A DNA stretch of 64,000 bases from an uncultured Alcaligenaceae bacterium (GCA_937952975.1 CALFXX010000048.1:1-64000), one strand, 5' to 3'. Counted from the stretch's first letter, positions 36,571 through 45,062 are shown. Translations and numbers: made by a program. The notes: generated by a model from the letters alone, not told the origin.

Positions 36571-38226
36571 TTAGAGCGTTTTAAGATACTCGATTAAGGC
36601 AGTTTTTTCATCCTGCGTGAGTGAAGTGCCAAACTCATGCCCACAACGACTATTGCCCGCCATTGTTGCGCAATCGGTTGTCACCCGGACGGTTGCCGAG
36701 CCATTCGGCTGCTCGACTGCCAAGCCAACATTGACGATGTCATACCGAGGCCCGACCTGAAAACTCGTTGGACGAGTGGCAGCTGGAGTCAGCAGGGCCG
36801 CCAAGGTTGGCACAGATCCGTTGTGAAGATACGGCGCAGAGGCCCAAACGCCCTGTAAAACCTTAGACTCATACGACCCCACTGGGTTACTAGGCGGCTT
36901 GATACTCAAATTAATGGCGGGGTTCTGCTGAATCAAGGCGGCCTCATTCGCTGTCGTCACCAAATTGATCGAAACTGCACCCGACGCTGGTACGACATTT
37001 GTCGAAAAAGGAACGGTAAGCCCAGCCAACACACCGCTACTCGTGGTGGTGACACGAAAGGTGTTGTAGTACGCGCTATCAGTTTGTACATTTTGAATCG
37101 GCGTCGCCCAAGTATTTGAATTGCCCGGACGAGGCTGGCCTTGTTTAACCCCGTGACACGACGTGCAGTTTTTTTCGTAAAGGGCTTTTCCTTGAAAAAC
37201 CAGCGCACTGTCGACCGGCCAAGGCCATTGAGGGGGGCCGATTTGAGCGACTAAGTTCTCGATGTTTTGAAGATTTGTGTAGTTGACCGAATTTTCTGCA
37301 AAAAAATCGACTCCACCAGACACCGCTGCATTGGCGCGAGGATAAAAAAGAGCGAAGACTCCAATCGCTTCTCCCGAGTTACGCGCCAAGGCATAAGCGC
37401 TATTGCCATTCGCATTCGTGCCCGCCCACTGGGTAAAGTCTTGCTTACCTGCATTCCACAAAAAAGGATAACGCACTGGCTGGGCGGCAACCGCAATGTT
37501 TGAAGCAATGACATGATTGTTTGCCGCGGGACCAAGATCGAGACCTGACAATCTGTTTTGAATCATCCCCACTGCGTCAGCCCTTCCGATCCCCCAAGGC
37601 GTTGACGGTAAAGCAGTGCTCATTAAGGTGTGATAAGGCGCATACCAAGTACTTAGCTGCGTACGTAAAGTCGCAGCTGGAACTTGGACTGTGGCCTGAA
37701 ATGCATCAAAAGCCTCTGCGTTTGATAAGGTGTTGCCAACGACCAGATCAATACCTTGAAAGAGTGCGTATAAGTTAGCAAACGCTGGGCCACCGTCAAT
37801 TCGATGGTTGATGCCACCAACTTGAATCTGTCGCGTATGACAGGCTGCACACGTCATGGATAACTGCTGATTGTTAGTACCTGGATTGGCCACTAAAAAT
37901 CCTACAGGCAACCCCTCCGGATTGCTCGGGCTAACTGGATTCGGTATGTAGCCATAGCTGCTGGTGAGCTGACTTAAAAACGACTGGCCATTTGATAACT
38001 TGAGAGCCTTTGCCCATTGATAAGGCATGATCCAAGAGCCCTGATCCGCAGAATAAAAAGCGGCCTGATTTGTCGGATTCCAGGCGCTACCTTGATTCAC
38101 AGCCGCGGCTGAACCAGTAGAACTCGACGAGCTCACGTCACCATCGCTGCCGCAACTCGACAACATAAAAGCAAGCGTACAGACTACCAAGCCACGTGCC
38201 AACGTTGTTATTTTTAAGGAGTGCAT
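36571..38226 (-). CDS. Di-haem c-type cytochrome lipoprotein
   Basis: Exported 551-residue c-type cytochrome. The signal peptide ends in a lipobox LSSC followed by GSDGDVSSSSSTGSA, a Ser/Gly tether. Two haem-attachment motifs are visible: CAACH near residue 125 and CTSCH near 355. The C-terminal phrase VWASAPYLHNGSVPTLAALL is characteristic of the large di-haem peroxidase / RoxA-RoxB-like superfamily. RoxA-type proteins are dioxygenases cleaving polyisoprene, but relatives include uncharacterised electron carriers, so the reaction is open. It is the leftmost gene of a leftward series below the multicopper-oxidase-like gene, separated from it by 221 nt, so it may have its own promoter. Confidence 0.75.
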   Translation of the reverse strand: MHSLKITTLARGLVVCTLAFMLSSCGSDGDVSSSSSTGSAAAVNQGSAWNPTNQAAFYSADQGSWIMPYQWAKALKLSNGQSFLSQLTSSYGYIPNPVSPSNPEGLPVGFLVANPGTNNQQLSMTCAACHTRQIQVGGINHRIDGGPAFANLYALFQGIDLVVGNTLSNAEAFDAFQATVQVPAATLRTQLSTWYAPYHTLMSTALPSTPWGIGRADAVGMIQNRLSGLDLGPAANNHVIASNIAVAAQPVRYPFLWNAGKQDFTQWAGTNANGNSAYALARNSGEAIGVFALFYPRANAAVSGGVDFFAENSVNYTNLQNIENLVAQIGPPQWPWPVDSALVFQGKALYEKNCTSCHGVKQGQPRPGNSNTWATPIQNVQTDSAYYNTFRVTTTSSGVLAGLTVPFSTNVVPASGAVSINLVTTANEAALIQQNPAINLSIKPPSNPVGSYESKVLQGVWASAPYLHNGSVPTLAALLTPAATRPTSFQVGPRYDIVNVGLAVEQPNGSATVRVTTDCATMAGNSRCGHEFGTSLTQDEKTALIEYLKTL

Positions 38227-38447
38227 CAGAGGTCGCCGACTTTATTAAATGAAGACTACCGATTTTCGCGAAGTCGGAATACCCAGTCTCTTTAAGAAAG
38301 TTTTATAGCACCTTAAGTCTGAGCCAAATCAGAATTTTTATTTGCAAAAACGCAAACAAGGCACAAAAAATGCAAATCCATTTGAACAAGTGCTCAGCAG
38401 CGTTCGCAAGGCTTCGCGCGAGAACTCGAATGAATCGACTTGTTACG
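38227..38447. other. 221-nt gap between the cytochrome and multicopper-oxidase-like genes
   Basis: Non-coding as far as I can see. It contains an imperfect inverted repeat near 38264-38280 (CCGA ... TCGG around TTCGCGAA) and AT-rich stretches near 38330-38370 that could hold the leftward cytochrome promoter. No confident promoter assigned. Confidence 0.4.
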
Positions 38448-40358
38448 TCAAGTCAACCCCGACGCTACAACCGTCACGCGTTGAATCATTCCAAGGTCAC
38501 TCGCTTGCAGTCGCTGGTTATGCAAAATATACGGGCCAGCAAAATCTTTAAAGCGCATGCGAAAAGTCACTGAGGTAGGATTTTGGCTGGTGCCGCCCGT
38601 CGGCAAGGCGATGGTGTCGCACCAGTAGGGCTCCACACGCTTACCATTCACTTTGATGACGTACATCGGGTTCACGTGAATATGAAACACATGAGACAGC
38701 TGATTCATATTCAACACAGTCCATTCTTCAACGGCACCCAATATCGCAATCTCATTGAGTGTGTTGGCCGCCTGAATGTCAAACGGCTGAACTAGATTTG
38801 GAGGAGGCCGATAAACAGGACTCGAGCCGAACGTTGACGCGATTTTTTGCTGCACCTGTAACTTGCTATGCTGGTAAGTTTTTTCAGCCCTGCTGGCTAG
38901 CGACGACAACGCGTCGGTCAATTTCGCGACTGAGCTGGGCGCTTCTTGGGCATTTGACAACGAATCATTGCCGACCATTCTAAAAATAATGTTGCGTTTT
39001 TTACCACCGTGATTCGCTAACTCTTCATCTGTGATGGGGTCTAAAAATTGACTGACCGGCAACGGAGTGCTTGGTACCGGCATAACGTTTTTAGCTTCAA
39101 GCACAACGACTTTTGCCAGGATATCTTCCGGCAATACGATCGGGTGCGCACCTTCTGAAAGTTTGATCGGTAAGGCACGCAGATAATACGTGCCCGGCTT
39201 TCCGGCCTGCACCACGACCGAAGCGCGGTTGCCTGGTGCGAGTTGCACACCCAAGCCTCCCGCTTGCCTGGCATCCTGATGTTCAACGTACGCAGAACGT
39301 CCCCAGCCATCTGTTGTGTATTGCTTAAGCGTGTGCCCATCCAGACTGAGATTCAAAGAATTAAACACTTGGGTATTGATTAAGCGCCATCTTTGCACCT
39401 CGCCAGAGTGCATCACAATTGTGGGTTGACGGACACCATTAATGAATACGGGCTGAGCATCACTGTATGAATTTGCGTGACCAGATTTTTTTACGCCATG
39501 ACCGGTTGGGCTTTGAGTCAATTGACGAAATTTTTCTAGCCGACCGTCCGCAACACCTAGCCTATCGTCAAACAGAGGATTCAACGCAAAATAAGGCGCT
39601 TGAAATAAAAAGATCAGCTCAGTCGCTTGCGCCATCTCTGGCAAGTCGTCCACGGCACCACGCACCATGATCGCACCCGACATTAGACTCGCGACTTGCA
39701 ACGCACTTGAGCCGTGATATTGCGGGTGGTAATAGAACGGCCCAGCAGGGTGATCCTTCGGAATTCGGTACACATACTGGCGAGCGTCTCCATTGGGTAG
39801 CACGCCGCCATAATTTGGATCGACAACATAGTCACCATACTCGGTCGGTGTTGTATCAGCATAGATCCCGGGAAACACATGCAAACCGTGCACGTGCAGG
39901 TTCGTCGTATTGGGCTTGATGTAATTCGTCGGATCGCGAAACGCTTGAAAAGGAGGATTCTCTGGTAATTGATTCAGCAACCGAATCCGCAGTTCGTCAC
40001 CGCCACGCACAACAAAGGTGGGGCCGCAATGACCCGCGCGCTGCGAGTCATAACCATAGGCGCGCAAAGACACAGGATGACGCACACCCGGGTTTGAACC
40101 CGATAGCTGCGTATCAAAATATGCAACCGTGAGTGTGACATCGAGTAAACCATTTTTTGCTTCAAGCATAGGTGGCTGCACAAAGGTCTGTACAGGCAGT
40201 TTTGTGCGATCACCCTCGCTTTGTTCGCATGCTGCTAAGCCAAGCGGCACCACAATGCCCGAAGCAATACTCACGCCGTAGCGCAAAAACTCACGCCTGG
40301 TGTTTTCTTGTTCGATACCGCTAGTGCTGGGCGTTCGAGTCATAGACACATTAGCCAT
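38448..40358 (-). CDS. Tat-exported multicopper-oxidase-fold protein with degenerate copper sites
   Basis: 636-residue protein with the cupredoxin architecture of laccase-type oxidases. It has a twin-arginine signal (TRREFLRYG) and then a possible lipobox (GLAAC), so it may be a Tat-exported lipoprotein. Copper motif 1 is kept (LHVHGLH, near residue 154). Motif 2 reads YHPQYHG instead of HPHxHG (near 208). Motif 3 is kept (SHVFHIH, near 556). Motif 4, normally HCHxLxHEDxGM, reads HNQRLQASDLGM near 614, so the type 1 Cys and two His are replaced. Electron transfer through a type 1 copper therefore seems impossible; it may be structural, bind copper partly, or use another chemistry. It overlaps the RCC1 gene by 8 nt. 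Confidence 0.8.
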   Translation of the reverse strand: MANVSMTRTPSTSGIEQENTRREFLRYGVSIASGIVVPLGLAACEQSEGDRTKLPVQTFVQPPMLEAKNGLLDVTLTVAYFDTQLSGSNPGVRHPVSLRAYGYDSQRAGHCGPTFVVRGGDELRIRLLNQLPENPPFQAFRDPTNYIKPNTTNLHVHGLHVFPGIYADTTPTEYGDYVVDPNYGGVLPNGDARQYVYRIPKDHPAGPFYYHPQYHGSSALQVASLMSGAIMVRGAVDDLPEMAQATELIFLFQAPYFALNPLFDDRLGVADGRLEKFRQLTQSPTGHGVKKSGHANSYSDAQPVFINGVRQPTIVMHSGEVQRWRLINTQVFNSLNLSLDGHTLKQYTTDGWGRSAYVEHQDARQAGGLGVQLAPGNRASVVVQAGKPGTYYLRALPIKLSEGAHPIVLPEDILAKVVVLEAKNVMPVPSTPLPVSQFLDPITDEELANHGGKKRNIIFRMVGNDSLSNAQEAPSSVAKLTDALSSLASRAEKTYQHSKLQVQQKIASTFGSSPVYRPPPNLVQPFDIQAANTLNEIAILGAVEEWTVLNMNQLSHVFHIHVNPMYVIKVNGKRVEPYWCDTIALPTGGTSQNPTSVTFRMRFKDFAGPYILHNQRLQASDLGMIQRVTVVASGLT

Positions 40359-41523
40359 TTTCCCAAAAAGGAAAAGGTGTCAATTGTTGTTGGGCTGCAC
40401 GGCCAATCTGACCCGCTTCATTGCTGCCCCAGCCGTACAGGGCGCGCTGACCAATTGCCAGGACATGCATCTCGCCAGCAGCGATTGCCTTTACTTCCTG
40501 AAGACCTGGTACTTTTGTAGGAGCACTTCGAGGCTGTGTATCGTTGACTCCAAGCTGGCCAAAGCCATTCCAGCCCCAAGCGTAGACGTTGCCAGACTCT
40601 GCTAACGCCAACGAAAAATGCGTACCGGCTGCGAGCGCCGTTATTTTTTCTGGCATCTCAAGCAAACTCGGTTGGGTGTCATAGCGCCTCTGTTGATGGC
40701 CTAATTGCCCGAATTGATTACTCCCCCAACCGTAAACCTTGCCATGGCTACACAGCGCTAAGACATGGGTGGCCCCGACCGCGATACGTTTAATTGAGGC
40801 GGTGGGGTTCGTGGCAGTGGGGTTTATGGTGGTGGGGTTCGTAGCGGTGGAGTTTGTGGCATTGGGATTTATCGCGGTAGAGTTTTTAGCACTAGTTTTT
40901 GAAGTAGTGAGTTGCACCTGCTCGGGAGTCCCTACAGTTCTTAAATGCCCTAACCCTAATTGCCCAGCAGAGTTACTGCCAAAAGAAAAAACTTTACCTT
41001 CGCGCGATAATGCAATCATAAAGTTATCGCCTAATGCCACTGCTTGCAGGGCAGGTAAGCCACGCACCATCCCAGGTACAGCATTTATTTGTTCTGTTGC
41101 TCGGCCTAAGGCATGATCAACGTTGAGCCCCCACGTATAGAGACTGCCCGACTGATCGATTGCAGCAAAGATTGACTGCCCCGCCGCCACTGCGAGCGGT
41201 GCACTGATGCCGTCTATTGGGGTGGGTATTTCAGAACTTGTCTGATCACCACTGACGCTTAGCGGATTCCACCCCCAAACAAGTAGTTCTTGTTGGGTCG
41301 ACGCACCCAGACTGACACCGTAGCCTGCCGACACACTATTCAATCTCAGGGATGAGCCTACATACACAGGCTTACCGTCCGATTTGGGCGCGCTGCAAAT
41401 ATCGACATAACCGGCGCTGTAACGCCCGCTGCCTGACCCGCCCCAACCTAGCGCCTCACCCGAGTCCAAAAGCGCTAAGCTTTGGTTTTTGCCAGCACTT
41501 ATACCGATTATTTTGTAGGACAC
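40351..41523 (-). CDS. RCC1-repeat beta-propeller protein without signal peptide
   Basis: 390-residue protein made of RCC1-type repeats, recognised from recurring units such as LYTWGLNVDHALG, VFSFGSNSAGQLGLGH, VYGWGSNQFGQLG, VYAWGWNGFGQLGV and ALYGWGSNEAGQIG, each preceded by a G-x-x-x-x-x-AL strand. About seven blades are expected. The start is GTG at 41523; an in-frame TGA lies shortly upstream, and no signal peptide is visible, so it should be cytoplasmic unless exported unconventionally. The loop near residues 213-242 is a tandem pentapeptide tract. It sits between the YHYH gene (14-nt gap) and the oxidase-like gene (8-nt overlap), clearly one operon. Confidence 0.82.
   Translation of the reverse strand: MSYKIIGISAGKNQSLALLDSGEALGWGGSGSGRYSAGYVDICSAPKSDGKPVYVGSSLRLNSVSAGYGVSLGASTQQELLVWGWNPLSVSGDQTSSEIPTPIDGISAPLAVAAGQSIFAAIDQSGSLYTWGLNVDHALGRATEQINAVPGMVRGLPALQAVALGDNFMIALSREGKVFSFGSNSAGQLGLGHLRTVGTPEQVQLTTSKTSAKNSTAINPNATNSTATNPTTINPTATNPTASIKRIAVGATHVLALCSHGKVYGWGSNQFGQLGHQQRRYDTQPSLLEMPEKITALAAGTHFSLALAESGNVYAWGWNGFGQLGVNDTQPRSAPTKVPGLQEVKAIAAGEMHVLAIGQRALYGWGSNEAGQIGRAAQQQLTPFPFWENG
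40798..40887. repeat. Six-unit 15-bp tandem repeat inside the RCC1 gene
   Basis: Six consecutive 15-nt units, consensus near GGCGGTGGGGTTCGT on the plus strand, encode the pentapeptide series TAINP, NATNS, TATNP, TTINP, TATNP and a final TAS-type unit. Fifteen is a multiple of three, so unit gain or loss changes loop length without breaking the frame. Confidence 0.85.
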
Positions 41524-41537
41524 GCTTTCGATCGAGC

Positions 41538-42674
41538 CTAGCGCAAGACAGCTTTTATAACTTCAGAAATCACACTCGGATTCGGAGGGAGGATATTGCC
41601 TGCGAGATCTGGCAGTAGCGCGTAAGGGATTCCCTCTTGCATCGCAGCAGAACCAAGTGCCGCGTTATAGTCAGGCGTCCCTCTAAAACAACCGACAGAA
41701 AAAGGATACTCGCGATTCAGATGGTAATGATAAATGGGTTGCAGAACTCCATTCCACACCACAGGTGCAACATGACCATGACAGGCATCAAGCTGGGCAT
41801 TCGTAATCATTTGCCCATCTTCACCTCTAGGGCCATAGATACCAAAACCGTCAAGCGCATAACCAAATAAAGGCGATGGACCAGACGTGCCCTGGTTTGG
41901 AAAGCACTTCCAAGAGTAGCCATGCAGGTGGTATTGCTGAGAGTAAGGATGGCCAAAGCACTGATCCACGGGTAAGGCGTTGACTGGGCTATACCAGTTA
42001 CCACTGGAATCATTTGCGATTTCAGTATGCCAAACTGTGCCTGTCAGAGTGATGCCAATGATCAGCGAGTTGATCGGATTGAATCCGGTCATAACTGGGT
42101 TTAATGGCAGCTTGCTGGTCAGGTCGTAGGGCGAGATAGAAATCGCCGCAGAAGACGAGTAGGCCTGCCCTGTTCGTGGATCTGTGCCACCAGGCAAAGC
42201 TGCGTAATATGGATAAGCCGCGGTGCCAGGCTGCACTGGGAAATTTCCCATTGGCGTGTTGGGCAAACCATTACCTTTGAAGTACCGATATTGAGCATCC
42301 GTGGTCATGGAAAAAGAACTGCCCGCTGCGTTGATCTGCGAAGCTGTCACCGCACCCTCAACGAAAGGTATCTGGGCGATCGTAATAACATTCGTTGCGG
42401 TGTTAGTCCAGTTCGTCGCGGCTAATGTGAGCTTACTCGCGACATTCGCTGCTTTGCTAAATAACAAAGAAATACAAAGCCCACCAGAGGCACAGGACTG
42501 AGTGCTCGTACCGTTAGCGGCCGTGACCAAGGTGGTCGGCGTGCCGGTATCTGCTTGCGATCCATTTGAGGACGACGACGAAGACTTGCCATCGCCGCAG
42601 CCCACTAGCAAGGTCAAGGAGCCAAAAAGTACCAAGCAATAGCTCAAATATTTTTTAACGCTAACGTAATACAT
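41538..42674 (-). CDS. YHYH-domain lipoprotein (copy 1)
   Basis: 378-residue predicted lipoprotein of the YHYH family. Signal peptide with lipobox LLVGC, then GDGKSSSSSSNGSQADTG as a Ser-rich tether. The family's His/Cys signatures are clear: DQCFGHPYSQQYHLHGYSWKCF near residue 240, LDACHGHVAP, and YHYHLNREYPFSVGCFRGTP near 314. Clustered His and Cys suggest metal binding, but the function of YHYH proteins is not established. The ATG follows AGGAAA. It heads the leftward operon with the RCC1 and multicopper-oxidase-like genes and diverges from a TetR gene. A close paralogue is encoded at 43635-44759. Confidence 0.82.
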   Translation of the reverse strand: MYYVSVKKYLSYCLVLFGSLTLLVGCGDGKSSSSSSNGSQADTGTPTTLVTAANGTSTQSCASGGLCISLLFSKAANVASKLTLAATNWTNTATNVITIAQIPFVEGAVTASQINAAGSSFSMTTDAQYRYFKGNGLPNTPMGNFPVQPGTAAYPYYAALPGGTDPRTGQAYSSSAAISISPYDLTSKLPLNPVMTGFNPINSLIIGITLTGTVWHTEIANDSSGNWYSPVNALPVDQCFGHPYSQQYHLHGYSWKCFPNQGTSGPSPLFGYALDGFGIYGPRGEDGQMITNAQLDACHGHVAPVVWNGVLQPIYHYHLNREYPFSVGCFRGTPDYNAALGSAAMQEGIPYALLPDLAGNILPPNPSVISEVIKAVLR

Positions 42675-42744
42675 GTTATTTCCTATTTATGCATTTTCTA
42701 ACGGCCATATGCACGTTGCTAGAGGAGAAAAAGGATAAACCATC

Positions 42745-42757
42745 TGTCACAATGACA
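42745..42757. promoter_or_regulatory. Inverted-repeat operator TGTCA-N3-TGACA at the YHYH copy 1 promoter
   Basis: TGTCACAATGACA, 71 nt before the YHYH start, 3 nt downstream of the -10 element, so over the expected transcription start. The identical layout recurs at 44829-44841 before the second YHYH gene. The natural candidate ligand is the divergent TetR protein. Confidence 0.65.
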
Positions 42758-42760
42758 ACC

Positions 42761-42790
42761 TGAATATTACCGCATCTCGTTGACAGTCAA
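42761..42790 (-). promoter_or_regulatory. Promoter of the YHYH-RCC1-oxidase operon
   Basis: Leftward TTGACT (42785-42790), 18-nt spacer, TATTCA (42761-42766). The -35 lies in a perfect 7-1-7 palindrome CGTTGACAGTCAACG (42778-42792). The match to consensus is moderate, but the same spacing and operator position are found before the second YHYH gene, which supports it. Confidence 0.6.
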
Positions 42791-42801
42791 CGCGGTGTAG
42801 A

Positions 42802-42831
42802 TTGATGTGTGAGCCACGTAACCGCTATAAT
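42802..42831 (+). promoter_or_regulatory. Promoter of the first TetR gene
   Basis: TTGATG (42802-42807), 18-nt spacer, perfect TATAAT (42826-42831), 63 nt before the TetR start. The palindrome at 42778-42792 sits just upstream of its -35 and could serve autoregulation. Confidence 0.5.
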
Positions 42832-42894
42832 AATTTTCAGACAATAGAATAATTCGTAGAAAACAAAACCTTTCAACCAGATTAAAGTACCGAT

Positions 42895-43575
42895 ATGTTG
42901 AAAATTCAAGACCATCGAATCAGAGTTGCCGCTTCGCGTCGCGAAGAAATGCAAAACACGTTGTTATTTAGCGTGCTTGTTTTGGCATCTGACAAATCTA
43001 TTCACGAAATTGACGTTGAAGATATCATCGAGCACGCTGAGGTCTCGCGCGGCAGCTTCTACAAATACTTTCCGTCGGTGCAGGCGTCAGTGCTGGTCTT
43101 AGCAAGTCAGCTGGCACGCGAGCTCACCACCGAGATCGATGCGATCACTCACCAGATTCCCGATACGGCCTTGAGATTGGCCCTCACCGCAAAGCTCACG
43201 ATGCGTCTTTTGGTCAAAATTCCGCTTTTAGGAAATTTCCTGATTCAACTGCCTTGGCCCAGTCAAAACCCTGAGAGCAACGTTTTTAAAAATATCAGCT
43301 CTGACGTCGAGTTGGGCATTAAAGAAGGCTTATTTACAAAAATGCCGGTGTCGATAGGGTGCAACCTCTTGATCGGTAGCCTGATTGGTGGCGTGCACAC
43401 CATGCTGGGTAAACCTGCCTCGGCAAACTATGAAAATAAAGTACTTTACCAAGTGCTAATGGGTTTGGGTCTAGAGCCAAAAACAGCAGATGGCTTATTA
43501 AAAACTCCAATGCCTGCATTACCGAAACTACCGGCCACGGGCTTGCTGGGCAAGATCGCGTTGGTTAACAATTAA
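42895..43575 (+). CDS. TetR-family regulator (copy 1)
   Basis: 226-residue one-component regulator. The N-terminal helix-turn-helix is seen in DVEDIIEHAEVSRGSFYKYFPS (residues about 40-61), the TetR hallmark. The C-terminal ligand domain is helical and ends with a distinctive tail LPATGLLGKIALVNN. It diverges from the YHYH copy 1 gene across 220 nt that contains two inverted repeats, a typical local-repressor arrangement. Its paralogue at 45063 has the same length and tail pattern (GLVGKFLTLVS). Ligand unknown. Confidence 0.82.
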   Translation: MLKIQDHRIRVAASRREEMQNTLLFSVLVLASDKSIHEIDVEDIIEHAEVSRGSFYKYFPSVQASVLVLASQLARELTTEIDAITHQIPDTALRLALTAKLTMRLLVKIPLLGNFLIQLPWPSQNPESNVFKNISSDVELGIKEGLFTKMPVSIGCNLLIGSLIGGVHTMLGKPASANYENKVLYQVLMGLGLEPKTADGLLKTPMPALPKLPATGLLGKIALVNN

Positions 43576-43634
43576 CCAACCAAGATAGAAGAATTAATCT
43601 TAGCCGTTAATAAAAGTTGCGTTTTCGATCGGAC

Positions 43635-44759
43635 TTAGTTCAGCCCAATCTTTACAACTCCATTGGTCGGACTTGGAGGAACGACATTACCCGCAAGATC
43701 TGGTAGCTGCGCATAAGGGATACCAAATTGCATCGCCGCTGAGCCAAGTGCCGCGTTGTAGTCAGGAGTCCCTCGAAAACACCCTACAGCAAAGGGAAAT
43801 TGATTGTTTACATGGTAATGGTAAATATTTTGAATCGAGCCGTTCCATTCAACGGGGTGTATATGGCCATGGCACGCATCTAACTCAGCATTCGTCACCA
43901 TCTTTCCATCAACACCCCGTGGACCAAAGATTCCAAAGCCATCCAGTGCGTAACCAAATACTGGCGAATGGCCTGAAGTGCCCTGATTTGGGAAACACTT
44001 CCAAGAGTACCCATGGTAATGATATTGCTGGGCATAGGGGTGACCAAAGCACTGATCATGAGGGAGTGCATTGGTTGGGTTATACCAATTACCACTAGAG
44101 TCATTTGCAAGCTCTACATGCCAGGCGGCTCCAGTCAACGTAATGCCAATGATCAGAGAGTTAATCGGATTAAAGCCGGTTACCGCCGGGTTTAAGGGCA
44201 ATTTACTGGTCAGGTCGTAAGGAGAAATACTAATGGCAGCCGCAGACGAATAGGCTTGACCGGTTCGTGGATCTGTTCCGCCCGGCAAGGCTGAGTAATA
44301 AGCGTAGGCTGCTGTACCTGGCTGCACCGGGAAATTTCCCATTGGCGTATTCGGCAAACCATTGCCTTTGAAGTAGCGATATTTATCATCGGTAGTCATC
44401 GAGAAAACGCTGCCTGCCGCGTCGATCTGCGAAGCCGTGACTGCGCCATCGACATAAGGGATTTGGGCGAGCGTCATGACATTCGTGGTGGTATTCGTCC
44501 AGCTGGTAGCGGCCACTGAGTATTTGCTTGCAACGCTCGCTACTTTAGTAAAAAGTAGTGAAATACAGAGCCCATTGGGGGCACAGGCTTGCGTGCTTGT
44601 GCCATTGGCCGCAGTTACCAATATGGTTGGCGTTCCGGCATCACTTCCGCCGCTTGAGACAGAGGATTTAGTCGTGCTCCCGTCACCACAACCCACCAGC
44701 AAGGTCACAAGGGCGATCAGTCCAACAACAGAACTGAGATTTTTACTTAAGCCAAACAT
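43635..44759 (-). CDS. YHYH-domain lipoprotein (copy 2)
   Basis: 374-residue paralogue of the protein encoded at 41538-42674, with most of the sequence nearly the same. Lipobox LLVGC, then GDGSTTKSSVSSGGSDAG. All His/Cys signatures are kept: DQCFGHPYAQQYHYHGYSWKCF, LDACHGHIHPVEW and YHYHVNNQFPFAVGCFRGTP. Copy 2 has an extra His in two places (YHYHGYS for YHLHGYS, HGHIHP for HGHVAP), making it the richer metal-ligand candidate. It is a single-gene unit without RCC1 or oxidase partner, and converges on the first TetR gene. The ATG follows GAGGA. Confidence 0.82.
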   Translation of the reverse strand: MFGLSKNLSSVVGLIALVTLLVGCGDGSTTKSSVSSGGSDAGTPTILVTAANGTSTQACAPNGLCISLLFTKVASVASKYSVAATSWTNTTTNVMTLAQIPYVDGAVTASQIDAAGSVFSMTTDDKYRYFKGNGLPNTPMGNFPVQPGTAAYAYYSALPGGTDPRTGQAYSSAAAISISPYDLTSKLPLNPAVTGFNPINSLIIGITLTGAAWHVELANDSSGNWYNPTNALPHDQCFGHPYAQQYHYHGYSWKCFPNQGTSGHSPVFGYALDGFGIFGPRGVDGKMVTNAELDACHGHIHPVEWNGSIQNIYHYHVNNQFPFAVGCFRGTPDYNAALGSAAMQFGIPYAQLPDLAGNVVPPSPTNGVVKIGLN

Positions 44760-44828
44760 GATAAATCCTCATTCTGCATTTTAGACAACCGCCTGCGAGA
44801 TCGTTCTTAATTAGAATAACGAACAGAT

Positions 44829-44841
44829 TGTCATAATGACA
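44829..44841. promoter_or_regulatory. Inverted-repeat operator TGTCA-N3-TGACA at the YHYH copy 2 promoter
   Basis: TGTCATAATGACA, 70 nt before the YHYH copy 2 start and 3 nt past the -10. It differs from the copy 1 operator at one central base only. Confidence 0.7.
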
Positions 44842-44844
44842 TTA

Positions 44845-44874
44845 AGTATACAAATCCTTGTGCGCGCCTGTCAA
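44845..44874 (-). promoter_or_regulatory. Strong promoter of YHYH copy 2
   Basis: Leftward TTGACA (44869-44874, perfect), 18-nt spacer, TATACT (44845-44850, five of six). The inverted repeat at 44829-44841 covers the expected start site, so repression by steric block is likely. Confidence 0.72.
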
Positions 44875-45062
44875 CGTAATTTCGAATGACGATCGGCTTA
44901 TTCTTTATCGAACTTTTAGCTGTGACATCGACTTGCTGGGGCAGATCACGATGCTGTACATCGCGTCCATTCAGATGGCTAAATTAATCTTAATCGACTT
45001 GAGTGCAAAAAATTTTTTTGGAATTTTGAGTATGATTCTGACCGAGTCATTTACACTTCAGT

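Larger units (their letters stand above)
44760..45062. other. 303-nt divergent gap between YHYH copy 2 and the second TetR gene
   Basis: Holds the leftward promoter and operator of YHYH copy 2 (listed separately). The right half (44880-45062) has an AT-rich tract with runs of A and T near 45007-45019 and a TATGAT near 45031, possibly a TetR -10, without a good -35. A 73-codon open frame at 44858-45079 has no ribosome site and overlaps the TetR start, and is not regarded as a gene. Confidence 0.5.

Noticed and set aside
36571..38226. Firm assignment of the di-haem cytochrome as a rubber oxygenase (RoxA)
   Set aside because: The superfamily resemblance is clear, but the protein is shorter than RoxA and I cannot verify the diagnostic active-site residues without an alignment.
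38342..38573. Small rightward open frames over the end of the multicopper-oxidase-like gene
   Set aside because: They run antisense to a well-supported gene and lack ribosome sites.
40798..40887. Possible CRISPR-like array
   Set aside because: The 15-nt units are contiguous with no spacers and lie in frame inside a coding sequence.
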